DNA from: an uncultured Arachnia sp.
GTDB lineage: Bacteria > Actinomycetota > Actinomycetes > Propionibacteriales > Propionibacteriaceae
Assembly: GCA_947499145.1 (NCBI GenBank)
Contig: CANMNB010000003.1
Span: forward strand, 62,001 to 126,000
Length of the DNA stretch: 64,000 nucleotides
Reading direction: 5' to 3'
Of this stretch, positions 19,329-28,522 are shown piece by piece (positions within the stretch are counted from its first letter, which is position 1; every line of letters begins with the position of its first letter). The notes beneath the pieces are model-generated. The model saw only the letters and a list, made by a program, of their open reading frames with translations. It searched no databases and was not told the DNA's origin. The translations under genes and the position numbers were made by a program.

Positions 19329-20812
19329 CCCCCACCACGACCCGACGGACCCCCGCGCCTCCGCCCGGCGCCTGGCTCGGCATGCCGAGATTCCCCGTCG
19401 CAGCCAGGGCCGAGCTGCAGCTGGCGGAGCAGCGCAAGAATCTCCGGCACGCCACCGGGACCATCCGCGCCAAGCGCGTCGCCCGCGCCTCGGAGGTTCC
19501 GAACTGGGAGGAACTCCGACGAGCCGGCGAGCAGATCAAGACCCGCGTGGCCCGCCACCTCGACACCTACCTCCTCCAGGCCGAGGAGAAGCTCACCGCT
19601 GCCGGAGTGCACGTGCATTGGGCGCGGGACGGCAAGGAGGCCAATCGCATCGTCGCCGACATTGCCAAGCGGAAGGGCGTCGACGAGGTCGTCAAGATCA
19701 AGTCGATGGTGACCCAGGAGACGGACCTCAACGAGTATCTCGAGGAACAGGGCATCGCCGCCTGGGAGACCGACCTCGCGGAGCTCATCGTCCAGCTTGG
19801 GCACGACCTCCCGAGCCACATCCTCGTACCCGCGATCCACCGGAACCGTTCGGAGGTGCGCGACATCTTCCGTGAGGAGATGGGCCGTTACGGCACCGCC
19901 GCTCCCGTGGGCATCTCCGATGATCCGGCCGAGCTCGCCGACGCCGCCCGCACCCACCTGCGGGAGAAGTTCCTCCGAGCCCGGATGGGCGTCTCGGGTG
20001 GCAACTTCATCGTGGCCGAGACCGGCACCCTGGTCATCGTGGAGTCCGAGGGCAACGGGCGCATGTGTCTGACGCTGCCGGAGACCCTCGTCTCGGTTGT
20101 CGGCATCGAGAAGGTGGTGCCCACGCTGGAGGACCTCGAAGTGTTCCTAAAGCTGCTGCCGCGGTCCTCGACGGGCGAGCGCATGAACCCGTACACCTCG
20201 CTGTGGTCGGGCGTGCGTGAGGGAGACGGCCCCCAGGAACAGCACGTCATCCTCCTCGACAACGGCCGCACGAATGTCCTGGCCGACCCGGTGGGTCGGG
20301 CGGCGCTGCGGTGCATCCGCTGCTCGGCGTGCCTCAACATCTGCCCCGTCTACGAGCGTGTGGGCGGGCACGCCTACGGCTCGCCCTATCCCGGCCCGAT
20401 CGGTGCGGTCCTCAACCCGCAGCTGCGCGGGCTCGACAGCGAGGTGGACCAGGCCCTGCCCTTCGCCTCGACACTGTGCGGGGCCTGCAACGAGGTCTGC
20501 CCCGTCAACATCCCGTTCACCGACCTCCTGGTGCACCTGCGCCACAAGGTCGTCGAGCACAAGACTGCCCACCATCCCACCCCGGAGCGGGCTCTCATGC
20601 GGGCCGCCGCCTGGGCCCTCTCGGACGGCCGCCACCTCGCGACGGTGCAGCTCGGCTCCCGGCTCGTCGGGCGCCTCCTGGGCCGGCGTTGGATCGGCCC
20701 CCTGCCCGTCCCTCTGCTGGGCCGTTGGCTTCGGGCGCGTGACGTCGCGGCACCACCCACCGAGACCTTCCGATCCTGGTGGAAGAAGAACCGAAAGGCT
20801 GGCACGAAGTGA
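19325..20812 (+). CDS. lldF: L-lactate dehydrogenase complex subunit LldF/LutB, iron-sulfur
   Basis: A 495-residue protein. The N-terminal two thirds is the LUD domain (with GGNFIVAETGTLVIVESEGN near residue 225), followed by a ferredoxin-like part with two [4Fe-4S] motifs: CIRCSACLNICP near residue 335 and CGACNEVCP near residue 390. It passes electrons from lactate oxidation. The GTG at 19325 overlaps the lldE stop by four bases and fits the family start; a longer open frame upstream is only an lldE shadow. Its own stop overlaps lldG in the same manner. Confidence 0.93.
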   Translation: MTPTTTRRTPAPPPGAWLGMPRFPVAARAELQLAEQRKNLRHATGTIRAKRVARASEVPNWEELRRAGEQIKTRVARHLDTYLLQAEEKLTAAGVHVHWARDGKEANRIVADIAKRKGVDEVVKIKSMVTQETDLNEYLEEQGIAAWETDLAELIVQLGHDLPSHILVPAIHRNRSEVRDIFREEMGRYGTAAPVGISDDPAELADAARTHLREKFLRARMGVSGGNFIVAETGTLVIVESEGNGRMCLTLPETLVSVVGIEKVVPTLEDLEVFLKLLPRSSTGERMNPYTSLWSGVREGDGPQEQHVILLDNGRTNVLADPVGRAALRCIRCSACLNICPVYERVGGHAYGSPYPGPIGAVLNPQLRGLDSEVDQALPFASTLCGACNEVCPVNIPFTDLLVHLRHKVVEHKTAHHPTPERALMRAAAWALSDGRHLATVQLGSRLVGRLLGRRWIGPLPVPLLGRWLRARDVAAPPTETFRSWWKKNRKAGTK

Positions 20813-21465
20813 CCACAGCGAAAGAGGAGATCCTGCGTCGGATTCGGGAGGCCACCGCCGACGTCATCGAGTCCGACCCCGCTCTCGACACCCCCATCGA
20901 ATGGACCTATGGCCGCCCCCTCACCACCCGCGACGTACTGGCCGACTTCGTCGAGAAGGTCGAGGACTACAAGGCCACGGTAGTGCGAGTGCCGCTGGAC
21001 CAGGTGGGCGCCGCCGTCGTGGCGGGCCTCAGGGCACTGGGAGCAACCAGCGTGGTGCTGCCCGCGGGCCTCGATGCCGACTGGCGACGGGCCATCGAGG
21101 CCTCCGACCTCGAGGTTCATGCCGACGAACCCCCGCTCACGGCCGCGGAACTCAACCGCATTGACGGCGTGGTGACGGCGTCCGCAGTGTCCATGGCCGA
21201 CTCCGGCACGATCGCCCTCGACCACGGTCCCGACCAGGGTCGCCGCGCGTTGACGCTCGTGCCGGACCGGCACGTGTGCGTGGTCCGCTCCGACTCGGTG
21301 GTCAGCGACGTCCCCGAGGGCGTCGCCGCCCTGGCCCCAGCCATCCGCAACGGCAGTCCAGTGACATGGATCAGCGGAGGCTCGGCCACCAGCGACATCG
21401 AACTCAGCCGTGTCGAGGGAGTCCACGGCCCCCGACACCTCTACGTCGTGCTCGCGGAGGTCTGA
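20809..21465 (+). CDS. lldG: L-lactate dehydrogenase complex subunit LldG/LutC
   Basis: A 218-residue LUD-domain protein and third subunit of the lactate-oxidising complex. Typical features are an N-terminal helix (AKEEILRRIREA), the central GVVTASAVSMADSGTIALDH segment near residue 125, and the C-terminal ISGGSATSDIELSRVEGVHG motif. The GTG start overlaps the lldF stop by four bases. No terminator is obvious in the 148 bases to the carbonic anhydrase gene, which may therefore be partly co-transcribed. Confidence 0.93.
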   Translation: MTTAKEEILRRIREATADVIESDPALDTPIEWTYGRPLTTRDVLADFVEKVEDYKATVVRVPLDQVGAAVVAGLRALGATSVVLPAGLDADWRRAIEASDLEVHADEPPLTAAELNRIDGVVTASAVSMADSGTIALDHGPDQGRRALTLVPDRHVCVVRSDSVVSDVPEGVAALAPAIRNGSPVTWISGGSATSDIELSRVEGVHGPRHLYVVLAEV

Positions 21466-21613
21466 GGAGGCGATCACGGCGGACGCCTCGCCGGGACGTC
21501 CGGCACCCGGCCGGGCACCCGCTGGCGGTCGTCGCATTGTTCGAGAACCGGCCGTCGCTCTACAGCCGGTGTTGCTGGCGGTAGCATCGGCGCAGCCCAC
21601 GAAGGAGATGGTC

Positions 21614-22105
21614 ATGAGCTTCGACGACCTGCTGGCCGCCAACCGCGACTACGCCGAGGACTTCCCGCACGGCGGCTTCGACGGCATCGCCCGTGAGGGA
21701 GTGCTGATCGTCACGTGCATGGACTCTCGCATCGACCCACTGAACATGGTCGGCCTCGGTCACGGCGATGCGAAGATCCTGCGTACGCCGGGGGGAAAGG
21801 TCTCCAGCACGACACTGACCGGCTGCGTGCTGAGCGTGCAGTTGCTCAACGTCGACCGGATCCTCCTCATCCCGCACACGAAGTGCGCCATGGCCTCCGG
21901 CACGGACCAGGACATCCGCGAGGTCATCGCCAGCCGGAGCGGCATGGACACGAGCTGGCTGACGTTCGGCGCCTCCCCCGACCAGCTTGACCGGCTCCGG
22001 CAGGACTTCGACATGGTGAGCAACCACCCCCTGATCAAGGGGCGCGCCGAGGTGGGCGGGTTCATGTACGACGTCGACTCCGGCCTGCTCGAGCAACTCC
22101 TCTGA
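21614..22105 (+). CDS. beta-class carbonic anhydrase
   Basis: A 163-residue enzyme that hydrates CO2 to bicarbonate. Zinc ligands are Cys35 (TCMDSR, with the catalytic Asp-Arg pair), His88 and Cys91 (PHTKC), the same positions as in the short mycobacterial enzyme Rv1284 as I remember it. The usual RNAGG segment is changed to RTPGG. The second ATG (21614) is preferred because AAGGAG ends 6 bases before it and directly abuts the ATG at 21608. It sits between the lactate operon and convergent parE; a bicarbonate supply for carboxylation during growth on lactate is possible but is inference. Confidence 0.88.
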   Translation: MSFDDLLAANRDYAEDFPHGGFDGIAREGVLIVTCMDSRIDPLNMVGLGHGDAKILRTPGGKVSSTTLTGCVLSVQLLNVDRILLIPHTKCAMASGTDQDIREVIASRSGMDTSWLTFGASPDQLDRLRQDFDMVSNHPLIKGRAEVGGFMYDVDSGLLEQLL

Positions 22106-22124
22106 CCTTCGGGACAGCCGCGAC

Positions 22125-24203
22125 TCAGGCGTCGATCCGGTCGGCCTCCAGCGAGTAGGCGCCCTGAACGATGAACTCCTTGCGGGGGGCGACGTCGTTG
22201 CCCATCAGCACCTCGAACACCTGCTCGGCGTCCGAGGCATCGTCCACCGTCAGGCGACGCAGGCTCCTGCGGCGGGGATCCATGGTGGTCTCCGCAAGCT
22301 GGTGGGCGTCCATCTCGCCCAGGCCCTTGTAACGCTGCGGCTCCTTGAACCGGACTCCCTTGCGGGTGAGCTCGGCCGCCTTCCGCTGGTACTCGGCGTC
22401 GGAGTAGGTGTAGATGAACTTCTCCATCCCCTTCTTGGGGTTGATGAGCTCGAAGCGGTGCAGCGGGGGCACGGCCGAGAACACACGGCCGGCCTCCACC
22501 ATCGGCCGCATGTAGCGGAAGAACAGGGTCGCCAGCAGGCAGCGGATGTGGGCGCCGTCGGAGTCGGCGTCGGCCATGAAGATCACCTTGCCGTATCGCG
22601 CCTGGTCCAGGTCGAAGGTGCGCCCTGATCCCGCACCGAGCACCTGGATGATCGACGCGCACTCGGCGTTCTTCAGCATGTCCCCCACCGACGCCTTCTG
22701 GACGTTGAGGATCTTCCCCCGGATCGGGAGCAGTGCCTGGAACTCGGAATTGCGAGCGACGTTGGCCGTGCCGAGGGCCGAGTCCCCCTCGACGATGAAC
22801 AGCTCGGTGAGCTCCCCGTCCGAGGAGCGGCAGTCCTTCAGCTTGGGCGGCAGCGCGGACGACTCCAGGGCGTTCTTGCGCCGCTGGTTCTCACGGTGTG
22901 CGCGGGCCTGGAGCCGGGTGCGCGAGGCCGAAACGACCTTCTCCATGAGCTGACGGGCGATCGGCTTCACCGCGCTCTTCGTGCTGGTGAGGAAAGCGGT
23001 GAGTTCCCGCTCGACCACGGTGGCGACGAGCCGCTGGACGGGCGGGGTGCCGAGCACCTCCTTGGTCTGGCCCTCGAACTGCGGTTCCGCGAGCCGCACG
23101 GTGACGACGGCTGTGAGCCCCTCGAGGCAGTCCTCCTTGGTGATCTCCTCGCCCGATTTCAGGATCCGGGTCCCGTTCAGCGAGGCGTTGAAGGCGCGCA
23201 GCACGCCGCGCTCGAACCCCGACACGTGGGTACCACCCTTGGGCGTGGCGATGATGTTGACGAACGACTTGAGGACCGTGTCGTAGCCGGTTCCCCACCG
23301 CACGGCGATGTCCACCCCCAGGTCGCGAGTGACGTCCGTGGCGGTCATGGAGCCCGACTCGTCCAGCATCGGCACGGTCTCCGTGAAGGTGTCACCGCCC
23401 TGGAGACGCAACACCTCGGTCAGCGGGGCGTCCGAGGCGAGATAGTCGGTGAACTCGGTGATCCCCCCGTCATGGTGGAACACCTCCGTCTCCGGCTCGG
23501 CGCCCCGATTGTCGGTCAGCTGGATGCGCAGCCCCGGGACGAGGAAGGATGTCTGGCGGGCCCGGTCACGCAGCTGGGTCCATGACAGTTCTGCGTCCTT
23601 CAGGAAGATCTGTTCATCAGTCCAGTAGCGGACCCTGGTGCCGGTGCGGTTCTTGGGTACCCGCGCGACCTTGCGCAGCCCGGCCTGCGGGGTGAACGGC
23701 GCGTCGGGGCCCTCGCCGTCGAAGACGCCCGGAACGCCTCGCTTGAAGCTCATGGCCCACGTGGCGCTGTTGCGGTCCACCTCGACATCCAGCCGGGAAC
23801 TCAGCGCATTGACCACCGAGGCGCCCACACCGTGCAGGCCGCCGGTGGCGTTGTAGGAGGAGTTGCCGAACTTCCCGCCGGCATGCAGCTTGGTGTACAC
23901 CACCTCGACGCCGCTCAGGCCGGTGCGTGGCTCCTTGTCCACGGGAATACCGCGAGCGTGGTCCACGACCCGGACCGCGCCGTCGTGCTCCAGCACGACC
24001 TCGATGGCCTCCCCGTAGCCGGAGAGCGCCTCGTCCACCGCGTTGTCGATGATCTCCCAGAGGCAGTGCATGAGGCCCCGCGTGTCCGTGGACCCGATGT
24101 ACATCGCGGGGCGTTTCCGTACTGCCTCGAGGCCTTCGAGGACCAGGAGGTTCTTGGCCTCGTAGTCGCGTGGCGCGTGGGCGACGTTCTTCGGGGTCTG
24201 CAC
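22125..24203 (-). CDS. parE: DNA topoisomerase IV subunit B (GyrB/ParE family)
   Basis: The 692-residue ATPase subunit. The GHKL ATP site shows EIIDNAVDEALSG and GGLHGVGASVVNALS, then the transducer domain with QTKEVLGTP. The TOPRIM domain has ELFIVEGDSALGTA (catalytic Glu) and MADADSDGAHI (metal aspartates), and the C-terminal part ends RYKGLGEMDAHQL. The 692-residue length without a large insert fits actinobacterial ParE/GyrB. It pairs with parC at 13468; a dedicated gyrA-gyrB pair would be expected near the origin, outside this window. The ATG at 24203 begins a typical extension before DYEAKNLLVLEGLEAVRKRP. Confidence 0.92.
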   Translation of the reverse strand: MQTPKNVAHAPRDYEAKNLLVLEGLEAVRKRPAMYIGSTDTRGLMHCLWEIIDNAVDEALSGYGEAIEVVLEHDGAVRVVDHARGIPVDKEPRTGLSGVEVVYTKLHAGGKFGNSSYNATGGLHGVGASVVNALSSRLDVEVDRNSATWAMSFKRGVPGVFDGEGPDAPFTPQAGLRKVARVPKNRTGTRVRYWTDEQIFLKDAELSWTQLRDRARQTSFLVPGLRIQLTDNRGAEPETEVFHHDGGITEFTDYLASDAPLTEVLRLQGGDTFTETVPMLDESGSMTATDVTRDLGVDIAVRWGTGYDTVLKSFVNIIATPKGGTHVSGFERGVLRAFNASLNGTRILKSGEEITKEDCLEGLTAVVTVRLAEPQFEGQTKEVLGTPPVQRLVATVVERELTAFLTSTKSAVKPIARQLMEKVVSASRTRLQARAHRENQRRKNALESSALPPKLKDCRSSDGELTELFIVEGDSALGTANVARNSEFQALLPIRGKILNVQKASVGDMLKNAECASIIQVLGAGSGRTFDLDQARYGKVIFMADADSDGAHIRCLLATLFFRYMRPMVEAGRVFSAVPPLHRFELINPKKGMEKFIYTYSDAEYQRKAAELTRKGVRFKEPQRYKGLGEMDAHQLAETTMDPRRRSLRRLTVDDASDAEQVFEVLMGNDVAPRKEFIVQGAYSLEADRIDA

Positions 24204-24329
24204 CCGGCCAGCCTACCGAGTGGGGCCTCGGTCTTCGCGGGTGGCGAACTGGCTCGCGTGGCGTCATGGAACAATCCGTCGCCCCGGTACGTTGTCATGA
24301 TCGAAGCCACGACCCGAGGAGAGGCGACC

Positions 24330-24524
24330 ATGACCGAAACCATGACTGATCCCGCTCTGACCGCCATGGACCGCTGTGATCGCTGCGGCGCCCAGGCGTA
24401 CATGCGGGTCATCCTGCAGAGCGGGGGCGAGTTGCTCTTCTGCGCCCACCACGCTCGAGCACACCGCGAGAAGCTGAGCGAGGTCGCCTCCAAGATCCAG
24501 GACGAGACCCACAAGATCAGCTGA
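24330..24524 (+). CDS. DUF7455 small zinc-finger-like protein
   Basis: A 64-residue protein with CDRCGAQAYMRV and, 20 residues on, FCAHHARAH, so two Cys and Cys/His pairs probably bind zinc. It matches the small actinobacterial DUF7455 family often found beside parE. The ATG at 24330 follows GGAGAGG; an earlier in-frame ATG at 24297 lacks such a site. Its last 8 bases overlap the end of the convergent nudC gene. Function unknown. Confidence 0.82.
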   Translation: MTETMTDPALTAMDRCDRCGAQAYMRVILQSGGELLFCAHHARAHREKLSEVASKIQDETHKIS

Positions 24525-25377
24525 TCGCCGGTGGCACCGGGAGCGTCCCTGCGAGCCAGGACTCGATGAGGTGCCGAGCGATTGACGCGGAGGAGGGCAG
24601 CGAGAGCTGCCCTCCTGCCATGTCTCGGAGGAGTTCCTCGCGTTCGACGTAGCGGGCCTGCTCGATCTCGTGGCCGTCGGGCGACAGCCGTTCTTCGGCC
24701 GTCCGGGCGGAGAATCCGAACATCAGCGAGCGTGGCAACGGCCAGGGCTGGGAGCTCACGTACTGCACCGAGGTGAGGGAGATTCCGACCTCCTCCTCGA
24801 CTTCCCTCCAGACCGCTTGCTCGAGCGATTCCCCGGGCTCCACGAATCCGGCCAGTAGTGAGAACCGGCCGGGCGCCCACGAGGCCTGCCTGGCGAGCAG
24901 GAGTCGGTCCCGCACGTCCAGGACCGCAACGATGATGGCCGGGTCCTGACGGGGGAACGCCAAGGCGCCACATGCCCGACAGCGCCGACGAGCACCGCCC
25001 GCGTCGGGGACGGTGTTCCCGCCGCAGCCCTCGCACGGCGGTGCTGCCGCGTGCCAGCGGACCAGTGCCACGGCCACAGCAGCGATCTGTTGCCACGCCT
25101 CGTCCAGTTCCCGCCAGGTGCGCGTGAGGCTGCGTTCCATTGGAGCCACGGCGCGCACGAACCACGGGGATCCCGCCCACGCTCCGACCAGGACGTCGTC
25201 TTCGCGGCGAGCACCGCGGGGTGCTGCAGTGACGGGCTGACCGTCCGGACCCACGAGCACGCCGCCGTCGACGTCCACCTCCAGCATCCGGGCAAGGGTC
25301 CACAACTCGTCGAGGTCTCGCTCCGTCCGGCGTTCGGGCATGCGGTCCACGCTGGAGCGCTGGCGCCAGTGGTTCAT
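24517..25377 (-). CDS. nudC: NAD(+) diphosphatase / RNA decapping hydrolase NudC
   Basis: This 286-residue Nudix hydrolase cleaves NADH (and NAD-capped RNA in characterised relatives). Domain order: N-terminal domain, zinc ribbon with four cysteines (CEGCGG and CRACGALAFPR, residues about 115-140), then the Nudix box GFVEPGESLEQAVWREVEEEVGI in part near residue 175, and the NADH-specificity motif SQPWPLPRSLM near residue 210 (SQPWPFP in most). It follows adnB by a single base, so it is the last gene of the adnA-adnB-nudC unit, the same arrangement as Rv3202c-Rv3201c/Rv3199c. Confidence 0.93.
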   Translation of the reverse strand: MNHWRQRSSVDRMPERRTERDLDELWTLARMLEVDVDGGVLVGPDGQPVTAAPRGARREDDVLVGAWAGSPWFVRAVAPMERSLTRTWRELDEAWQQIAAVAVALVRWHAAAPPCEGCGGNTVPDAGGARRRCRACGALAFPRQDPAIIVAVLDVRDRLLLARQASWAPGRFSLLAGFVEPGESLEQAVWREVEEEVGISLTSVQYVSSQPWPLPRSLMFGFSARTAEERLSPDGHEIEQARYVEREELLRDMAGGQLSLPSSASIARHLIESWLAGTLPVPPAIS

Positions 25378-25378
25378 G

Positions 25379-28300
25379 TCACTCCTGCAACCCGGAGAAT
25401 GCTCCCGAGATGAGTCCCGGACGCGCGTCGACGAACCGGAGGTCGTCGCTCAGGACATGGTAGAAGGCCGTGGCGATCTTCGAGTCGGGGATGCCCATTG
25501 CCCGTGACCAGGCCTGTCGGTAGACCGCGAGCTGCAGTGGATTCGCGGGTGCGTCGGACGTCTTCCAGTCCACCACCAGGAAGGAGTGCGGCTCGCGCCA
25601 GCGGTAGACCGCGTCGATGCGCCCGCGCAGCACGTGGTTGTCCCAGTGCAGCAGGAACGGGACCTCCACCGCCACCGGGTCGAGTTGTCCGAAGCGCCCC
25701 GTCTCGAAAGCGTCGACCAGGCGTACCAGCTCCGGGTCGTCCGCTCCCGGGCCGTGGCTGTCGAGCTCCTCGAAACCTGCCTGCCTGTCGTGGCGGTGCT
25801 GCACCCAGTCGTGGAAGAGCGTCCCAATGCGTGCCGAGCGGCGTGGCCGTCGCGGCATGGGACGCACAAGATCCGTGACAAAGCCCTGCGCATCAGCAGC
25901 CAGAGCCATCAACGCGGACGCCGACAGCCCCTCCGGCAGCACGACGTCGCGCTGCCGTCGGAGTTCTCGCTGGGCGTTCAGGATGGCCAGGTCCCGGTCC
26001 CATCCCTGGATCTGAGCGAGGTCCCCGGGGGAGGCGACGCCTGAGCCCGTCTCCCACTCGGGCCGCTCATCGGGTTCGAGTGCGGCAGCCTCGTGCACCA
26101 GTCGCGCAGCCTGCCGGCGGCGATACACGGCCTCCTCGTCTCCCCGGATGGGCCATTCGACCGACACCTCGAGCGGAGGGCTCGGGTTCGTGGACGACGT
26201 GGCAGCGTGACAGGAATCCGCGCACACTTCCTCCGTGGCGCGGTAGAAGCGTGACGGTCCTCGGGGCCGGACCAGTCCGGGTACCCATGTGTGGGTGCTC
26301 ACGTACAGCTCCTGACGGGCCCGCGTGGCCGCCACGTAGGCAAGTCGGTCCTCCGAGAGCTCGTGGTCCGTGCGCACGTCCTCGAGGTAGTCCGCGATGC
26401 CCTGCTTGGTGTAGTCGCGGAGCTGTGGGATGGAGGCGGCATCACCACGCAGCGGTGCGGGGAGCAGTTGCGCCTTCAATGGCCAGATGCCGGTTCGGTA
26501 CTGCGCTGGGAAGACCCCCTCGGCCCACGCAGGCAGGAAGACGGTGTGCCACTCCAAGCCCTTGGCTCGATGGACGGTGAGGAGCTTGACCGAGTCCGCG
26601 TCCGAGGGAACAGCGCGTTCCAGACCCTCACCGTGACGGTCCTCGGCATCGAGATAGGCCAGGAAGCCCGTGAGCGATCCGTCGCCGTCCACGTCGACGT
26701 AGGTGCTGGCCGCGTCGACGAAGCGTGCCAGTTGGGCGCCATCGTCGAGGTCGGAGACGTGGGCCTCGACCTCCAGGGCGAGGGCGTGGATCACGCGGCG
26801 CACCAGGTCGGGGATGCTCTCCCCCACATGCTCGCGCAGCCGGGTCACCGTGTCGTGGAACTCCGCCACGCGCTCCCGTCCTGCCGCTGTCAGGCCGGAC
26901 CCGCCCGGGTCCGCGACGGCGTCAAGGAGCGATGCGACGTCCGTTGCATCCGCGCGCTGCAGGAGTTGGTCGAGCACATCCGGTGTCTCGGACGCCGGTG
27001 AGGTCGCCCCGCCCTCACCGGACAACTCGCGTGCCCTGCGCCCGAGTGCCTCCAGATCGGCGAGACCGAGGCGCCAGCGAGGTCCGGTGAGCAGTCCCGC
27101 CGTCGCAGGATTGGCCGCCACGTCGTCGAGCAGTCTCAGCATGGCCACCACTGGCGCGACTTCCGGGAGGTGGATCAGTCCTCCGAGCCCGACGATTTCT
27201 GTGGGCACGTCGCGCTCCCGCAGCAGCGCATGCACGTCGGCCAGGGTGGCGTTGCGTCGCACCAGGACCGCCATCTCGGCCCAGGAGCGGCCCGCATCGT
27301 GCAGCTCGGTCACCCGGGTGGCCAGCCACTCCAACTCGTCGGTCTGGGAGTCGAAGGACAACGCCTGCACCCGTCCAGGCGGGGTCCCGAGCGGGGCGAC
27401 GAGCTCGACGCCCGCCGCCGCTCCCCCGTGCCGGACCTCACGCGCCAGGCAGTTGCCGACGTCGAGGATCCGCTGTCCCGAGCGACGGTTGACGGACAAC
27501 GTGTACCGACGCGCGGATGTCCCGTCCACCGCACGGAACGCCTCCGGGAACTCGAGGATGTTGGAGGCCGCGGCTCCTCGCCATCCGTAGATGGCCTGCT
27601 GCGGGTCGCCGACCGCGGTGACGGGGAATCCGCGACCTGCCTCGGCCGTTGGTCCGGAGAACAGCCGCTGCAGGAGTACCGCCTGCGCCGACGATGTGTC
27701 CTGGTACTCGTCCAGCAGCACAACAGCGAACCTGTCCCGGATCCGCTGCGCCACGGCCGGCACCCGCTCGACCAACTCAACCGCGCGCCGCAGCTGGTCG
27801 GCGAACTCCACGAAGCCCCGCTCCGTCTTGAGGTGCTGGTAGTCCGCCACGAGCCGGAGCAGTTCCAGGCGCTCGTCGAGCGCCGCCAGGGCCAGCGCCA
27901 CGTCCTTGTACGGTTGCCCCCGCCATCGGGGCGCTTGGAGCAACTTCTCGCGCGCCACGAGCGTGAAGTGCTCGACCTCATCGGGGGGCACCAAGTGGCT
28001 CTGTAACTGCGCGTCGAGGTCCAGGACCCGTTCCGGGATGGAAACCGGACTCAGACGGCTGATGCCGGTGAATGGGCCGGGAGCCGCGGTCACCGCACGG
28101 GACGCGAGCCGATAGCGGGACGCTCCCGTCAGCATCGTGAAGCCCTGCTCCAGTCCCAGCCGCAGCCCGAACTCCTCAACGAGCTTCCCGGCGAAGGAGT
28201 CGTAGGTAAGGATCACCTCGGCACCTTCGTCCTGAGTACCCTCGACCACCCCCGCCGCGACAAGGGCTGCGGACACCCGTGATGACAGCTCGGCGGCAGC

Positions 28301-28522
28301 CTTGCGCGTGAACGTGAGTCCGAGGACCTCGTCGGGACGCACCTGTCCGGTGCCCACGAGCCACACCACGCGCGCGGCCATCGTGGTGGTCTTGCCCGTG
28401 CCGGCCCCCGCGATGATCACCGACGGTTCCAAAGGCGCTGTGATGGCCGACAGCTGCTCGTCCGAGAACGGCGTCGCCAGGGCGGCGCAGAGGTCCTCCA
28501 CCCCCCTGAGCTTCCGGCTCAT
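25379..28522 (-). CDS. adnB: AdnB-type ATP-dependent DNA helicase-nuclease (UvrD motor + RecB nuclease)
   Basis: A 1047-residue protein, one half of the actinobacterial AdnAB DNA end-resection machine. UvrD-like motor: Walker A GAGTGKTTT at residues 39-47, motif Ia LTFTRKAAAELSSRV, Walker B VVLLDEYQDTS, motif III GDPQQAIYGWRGA, motif V/VI VHRAKGLEWHTVFLP and VAATRARQELYV. The C-terminal RecB-family nuclease starts near residue 890 with LFHDWVQHRH, then GRIDAVYRW, VVDWKTS and QLAVYRQAW, the metal-binding D-DxK-Q set. ATG 28522 overlaps the adnA stop by 4 bases and is chosen for that coupling. All motor and nuclease residues look intact. Confidence 0.9.
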   Translation of the reverse strand: MSRKLRGVEDLCAALATPFSDEQLSAITAPLEPSVIIAGAGTGKTTTMAARVVWLVGTGQVRPDEVLGLTFTRKAAAELSSRVSAALVAAGVVEGTQDEGAEVILTYDSFAGKLVEEFGLRLGLEQGFTMLTGASRYRLASRAVTAAPGPFTGISRLSPVSIPERVLDLDAQLQSHLVPPDEVEHFTLVAREKLLQAPRWRGQPYKDVALALAALDERLELLRLVADYQHLKTERGFVEFADQLRRAVELVERVPAVAQRIRDRFAVVLLDEYQDTSSAQAVLLQRLFSGPTAEAGRGFPVTAVGDPQQAIYGWRGAAASNILEFPEAFRAVDGTSARRYTLSVNRRSGQRILDVGNCLAREVRHGGAAAGVELVAPLGTPPGRVQALSFDSQTDELEWLATRVTELHDAGRSWAEMAVLVRRNATLADVHALLRERDVPTEIVGLGGLIHLPEVAPVVAMLRLLDDVAANPATAGLLTGPRWRLGLADLEALGRRARELSGEGGATSPASETPDVLDQLLQRADATDVASLLDAVADPGGSGLTAAGRERVAEFHDTVTRLREHVGESIPDLVRRVIHALALEVEAHVSDLDDGAQLARFVDAASTYVDVDGDGSLTGFLAYLDAEDRHGEGLERAVPSDADSVKLLTVHRAKGLEWHTVFLPAWAEGVFPAQYRTGIWPLKAQLLPAPLRGDAASIPQLRDYTKQGIADYLEDVRTDHELSEDRLAYVAATRARQELYVSTHTWVPGLVRPRGPSRFYRATEEVCADSCHAATSSTNPSPPLEVSVEWPIRGDEEAVYRRRQAARLVHEAAALEPDERPEWETGSGVASPGDLAQIQGWDRDLAILNAQRELRRQRDVVLPEGLSASALMALAADAQGFVTDLVRPMPRRPRRSARIGTLFHDWVQHRHDRQAGFEELDSHGPGADDPELVRLVDAFETGRFGQLDPVAVEVPFLLHWDNHVLRGRIDAVYRWREPHSFLVVDWKTSDAPANPLQLAVYRQAWSRAMGIPDSKIATAFYHVLSDDLRFVDARPGLISGAFSGLQE

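Noticed and set aside
21538-21547. GTTCGAGAAC as an SOS (LexA) box before the carbonic anhydrase gene
   Set aside because: Actinobacterial LexA sites need GAAC-n4-GTTC in that orientation; here the half-sites are inverted and too close together.
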